7,647 nt of DNA from Acetobacteraceae bacterium. GTDB taxonomy: Bacteria; Pseudomonadota; Alphaproteobacteria; Acetobacterales; Acetobacteraceae. Location of the stretch: contig JASHVB010000669.1 of NCBI GenBank assembly GCA_030039695.1, forward strand, positions 1 through 7,647. Reading direction: 5' to 3'. Both the position numbers and the translations under genes were made by a program. This document shows, in pieces, positions 5,100 through 7,647 of the stretch (the first letter of the stretch is position 1; each line of letters starts with the position of its first letter). The notes under the pieces were generated by a model. The model searched no databases, had not been told where the DNA came from, and saw only the letters and a program-made list of their open reading frames with translations.

Positions 5100-6157
5100 C
5101 CGCCGGGCCCCACCACGTCGGCGAGATCGGCCACGTCGGTGATGAGGCGTGCCGCTGCCCGCAGCAGCGGAATCGCCAGCACCGCGCCGGTGCCTTCGCC
5201 GAGCCGGAGGCCAAGATCCAGCAAGGGTTCCACACCCAGCAACTGCATCATCATGCGGTGGCCGCGCTCGGCCGAGCAGTGGGCGAATACGCAGTAGCCG
5301 GCCAGTGCGGGCTGCAGCCGGATAGCGGCAAGCGCAGCGGCGCCGGCGATGAAGCCGTCCACCACCACCGGCCGGCGCAACGCAGCAGCACCCAAGGCCG
5401 CGCCTGCCATCATGGCGATTTCGTAGCCGCCGAACTCGGCCAACACCTCGAGAGGTTCGGTCGCGCTGCTGCGCGCGGCGGCGCGTTGCAGCGCCGCCGT
5501 CTTCCGGGCCAGGCCCTCAGCGTCGTGCCCGGCGCCCAGGCCGATGCAGTCCTCCAACTTCGCGGGGCCGAGCCGGTGCATGAGCAGGCTGGCGGATGCG
5601 GTATTGCCAATGCCCATCTCGCCGAGGGCGATGGCATCGGCGCCCTCGCGCACGGCGTTCTGGGCAATGGCTATGCCGCGGTCCAGGGCGAGCATGCAGG
5701 CCGCACGCGACATCGCGGGCTCGCGCGCCGCGTTCGCCGTGCCGCGGGCGATCTTTGCGTCGATCAGGTCCGGGTTCGCGCCAAACTCGGCGTCAACGCC
5801 GGCGTCAATCACCTTGACGCGGACATCGGCGGCAGCGGCGAAGGAGCTGACGCTCGCCCGTCCGGCGAGGAACAGGCCGACCATCGCTGCTGTGATGGCG
5901 CTCGGGTAGGCCGAGACCCCCTCGGCGTTCAACCCGTGATCGCCGGCGAACACGAGCACAGTCGCCGGCCCCACAAGCGGATCCCGCCTGCCCTGGATGG
6001 TACCGAGCTGCACCGCGACCTCCTCGAGTCGGCCGAGCGATCCGGGCGGCTTTGCCTTGCCGTCCACCACCTGGCGCAGAACGCGCGCCAGCTCGGGGTC
6101 GAGGGCGGGAAGCAAAGGCGGCATCCATCGGCGCGCCGCGGCGTCGGCACCGGTCAT
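5096..6157 (-). CDS. cobT: Nicotinate-nucleotide--dimethylbenzimidazole phosphoribosyltransferase
   Basis: CobT (CobU in P. denitrificans naming; not the cobaltochelatase subunit also called CobT) moves phosphoribose from nicotinate mononucleotide to 5,6-dimethylbenzimidazole. The product is alpha-ribazole 5'-phosphate, used by CobS. The protein has 353 residues, close to the enteric enzyme. Family motifs appear in order: KPPGSLGRLE (36-45), AGDHG (71-75), ALGEMGIGNTASAS (177-190), GLGAG (206-210) and LGEGTGAVLA (319-328). Glu321 in the last motif corresponds by position to the catalytic glutamate (Glu317) of the Salmonella enzyme, and Glu180 to the second conserved active-site glutamate. It is a soluble cytoplasmic enzyme. 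The gene overlaps cobQ upstream and cobS downstream by four bases each. It looks intact, and the MTGADAAARRWMPP start is supported by the ATGA overlap. Confidence 0.96.
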   Translation of the reverse strand: MTGADAAARRWMPPLLPALDPELARVLRQVVDGKAKPPGSLGRLEEVAVQLGTIQGRRDPLVGPATVLVFAGDHGLNAEGVSAYPSAITAAMVGLFLAGRASVSSFAAAADVRVKVIDAGVDAEFGANPDLIDAKIARGTANAAREPAMSRAACMLALDRGIAIAQNAVREGADAIALGEMGIGNTASASLLMHRLGPAKLEDCIGLGAGHDAEGLARKTAALQRAAARSSATEPLEVLAEFGGYEIAMMAGAALGAAALRRPVVVDGFIAGAAALAAIRLQPALAGYCVFAHCSAERGHRMMMQLLGVEPLLDLGLRLGEGTGAVLAIPLLRAAARLITDVADLADVVGPGG

Positions 6158-7638
6158 CGGCGGAACCCTTGCAGGCTTCCGATCCGGTCCAGACCGGCGA
6201 TGCGGGCGAACGCCGGGATATCAAGGCATTGCTCCAAGGAAGCGGCAATCTCGTCGAGCGCAGCGTCGACCGCGCTTTCGTGGTCGATGCCCGAGCTGCA
6301 CGCGCCGTGGGCGGCGAGAAAGGCGCTGCGGAAGTCGACCCCCTGAAAGAGGCCGTGCACGTAGCCCCCGGCGATGCGTCCGTCGGGGGACAGGGCCCCG
6401 TGCGGGCCCTCGCCCTCGATGTGGAGAAAGGGCGCCGCCAAGCCCGGGCCGAATGTACGGCCGACATGCATCTCGTAGCCGGCGAACGCGGCGCCGAGCG
6501 CGCGGCCTTGCACCGGCCGCAGGACCTTCGCGCCCGTCAGCACTGTCTCGACGTCGAGCAGGCCAAAGCCGGCCGCCGTGCCGGGCGGGCCCTCGATCCC
6601 GTCAGGGTCGGCGATCTGCCTGCCCAGCATCTGAAAGCCGCCACAGACGCCGAGCACGCTGCCGCCGCGCCGTCGATGGGCAGCGAGGTCGGTGTCCCAG
6701 CCCTCGGCGCGGATGAAGGCGAGATCGGCGAGCGTCGCCTTCGACCCCGGCAGGATCACCAGGTCCGCATCGCCCGGCAGGGCCGCGCCGGATGGAACGA
6801 AGTCGAGCCGCACCTCCGGCTCCTGACTGAGCGCATCGAATTCGTCGAAATTCGCAATGCGTGGCAGACGAGGAATGGCGATGCGCAAGCGCCCGCCGTG
6901 ATTGCCGCGGGTATTCGCCAGCGAGACCGAGTCCTCCGCCGGCAATCGGGCGGCGGCAGAGAGCCAAGGCACGAGGCCGAGGTCGGGCCAGCCGGTGAGC
7001 CGGGCAATGGCCGCGCGACCCTCGCGGAACAAGCTCGCGTCGCCGCGGAACTTGTTGACCACGAAGCCGCGCACGAAGGCAGCGTCCGCGGGATCGAGCA
7101 CCGCCTTTGCCCCGGCGAGCGCGGCGATGACATGGCCGCGGTCGATGTCGCCCACGATGACCACAGGGATCTCGGCGCTGCGGGCAAAGCCCATGTTGGC
7201 GATGTCGCCCTGCCGCAGGTTGATCTCGGCCGAGCTGCCGGCGCCCTCGACGATCACCAGATCGGCCGCGGCGGCAAGGCGGCGGTAGCTCGTCAATACG
7301 AGGTGCAGCAACGCCGCTTTGCCGCCTTGATAGTCGCGGGCGGTGCGGATGCCGGCCATCCGCCCGCGCAGGACCAGTTGGGCGCCCGTCTCCGTCTGCG
7401 GCTTGAGCAATACCGGGTTCATGTCGACCGTCGCCAGGGTCCGACAGGCGAGTGCCTGGAGGGCCTGCGCGCGGCCGATCTCGCCGCCGTCTTCCGTCAC
7501 AGCGGCGTTGTTGGACATGTTCTGCGGCTTGAACGGCCGGACCGTCAGGCCACGGTTTGCGAACAGCCGGCAGAGGCCGGCCACCAGTACCGACTTGCCG
7601 ACGTCCGAGCCGCAGCCCTGCAGCATTAGCGCGGCCAC
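6154..7638 (-). CDS. cobQ: Cobyric acid synthase (glutamine-hydrolysing)
   Basis: CobQ uses ATP and glutamine-derived ammonia to amidate carboxylates b, d, e and g of adenosylcobyrinic acid a,c-diamide, giving adenosylcobyric acid in the cytoplasm. The 494 residues cover the whole family architecture. An N-terminal P-loop GCGSDVGKS (8-16) and RPFKPQNMSNNAAVT (34-48) start the synthetase domain, which continues through VIVEGAGSSAEINL (128-141) and VVIVGDIDRGHV (159-170). The C-terminal class-I amidotransferase domain has ILPGSK (295-300), the nucleophile Cys332 in SVLGVCGGFQMLG (327-339), and His428 in GGYVHGLF (424-431). The GTG at 7638 gives the short lead-in typical of the family, but only nine bases lie beyond it and the frame stays open to the edge, so the true start could be outside. 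The P-loop has Cys at residue 9, where Thr is common. Its 3' end overlaps cobT by ATGA. Confidence 0.95.
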   Translation of the reverse strand: MAALMLQGCGSDVGKSVLVAGLCRLFANRGLTVRPFKPQNMSNNAAVTEDGGEIGRAQALQALACRTLATVDMNPVLLKPQTETGAQLVLRGRMAGIRTARDYQGGKAALLHLVLTSYRRLAAAADLVIVEGAGSSAEINLRQGDIANMGFARSAEIPVVIVGDIDRGHVIAALAGAKAVLDPADAAFVRGFVVNKFRGDASLFREGRAAIARLTGWPDLGLVPWLSAAARLPAEDSVSLANTRGNHGGRLRIAIPRLPRIANFDEFDALSQEPEVRLDFVPSGAALPGDADLVILPGSKATLADLAFIRAEGWDTDLAAHRRRGGSVLGVCGGFQMLGRQIADPDGIEGPPGTAAGFGLLDVETVLTGAKVLRPVQGRALGAAFAGYEMHVGRTFGPGLAAPFLHIEGEGPHGALSPDGRIAGGYVHGLFQGVDFRSAFLAAHGACSSGIDHESAVDAALDEIAASLEQCLDIPAFARIAGLDRIGSLQGFRR

Positions 7639-7647
7639 AGCAGGCCT

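Noticed and set aside
5805..6467. Minus-strand open frame spanning the cobQ-cobT junction
   Set aside because: It is an out-of-frame reading of both genes, rich in Arg, Ser and Pro, with no start signal.
4949..7629. Long plus-strand open frames (4949-6346 and 6052-7629) opposite cobQ and cobT
   Set aside because: They are high-GC shadows of the minus-strand cob genes: arginine- and glycine-rich, with no family motifs, while the minus frames carry every expected CobQ and CobT motif.
1..7647. CRISPR array, tRNA or rRNA genes, prophage or toxin-antitoxin system
   Set aside because: I saw no regularly spaced direct repeats, no tRNA-like cloverleaf or rRNA core sequence, and no phage or toxin-antitoxin protein motifs on either strand.

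Overview
The window looks like chromosomal DNA from a high-GC proteobacterium, most likely an alphaproteobacterium. The lineage is inferred from protein style: an orphan twin-arginine-like amino-acid-type binding protein, a riboswitch-controlled NiCoT transporter, and a cobQ-cobT-cobS order with ATGA gene junctions. No rRNA or other marker fixes the taxon. The right half (about 2740-7647) is a compact vitamin B12 (cobalamin) locus.

Layout. Positions 1-765 carry no convincing gene, only a weak open frame leaving the left edge on the minus strand. Positions 766-1989 encode a type-1 periplasmic substrate-binding protein of the LivJ/Peripla_BP_6 class, with no permease or ATPase gene in view. Positions 1990-2739 are apparently non-coding; they hold a dispersed inverted repeat, a small AT-rich hairpin, a possible scrap of an insertion-sequence end and an isolated TATAAT box. 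Positions 2740-2994 are a clear cobalamin riboswitch, with P1, several stem-loops, the GGGAA and CACTG elements and the B12 box. A perfect Shine-Dalgarno sequence follows, then an unrecognised 51-codon, cysteine-containing small ORF (3040-3195). Its stop overlaps the GTG start of a NiCoT-family Ni/Co permease (3192-4244). A 75-base convergent gap separates this from the minus-strand cluster cobQ (7638-6154), cobT (6157-5096) and cobS (5099-4320), whose two junctions are both 4-base ATGA overlaps.

How the genes work together. The permease would import the cobalt at the centre of B12, and the riboswitch would shut it down when cobalamin is plentiful. CobQ amidates the corrin ring to cobyric acid, CobT makes alpha-ribazole phosphate from dimethylbenzimidazole, and CobS joins the lower ligand to activated cobinamide at the membrane. 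Only these late steps are visible; the ring-building, cobaltochelatase, CobD/CobC and CobP/CobU genes would have to lie elsewhere.

The least ordinary part is the interval between the riboswitch and the permease. The best translation signal there belongs to the small ORF and not to the transporter, which suggests that the riboswitch acts on the small ORF and that the transporter is translationally coupled to it. The small ORF also contains an 18-base perfect palindrome.
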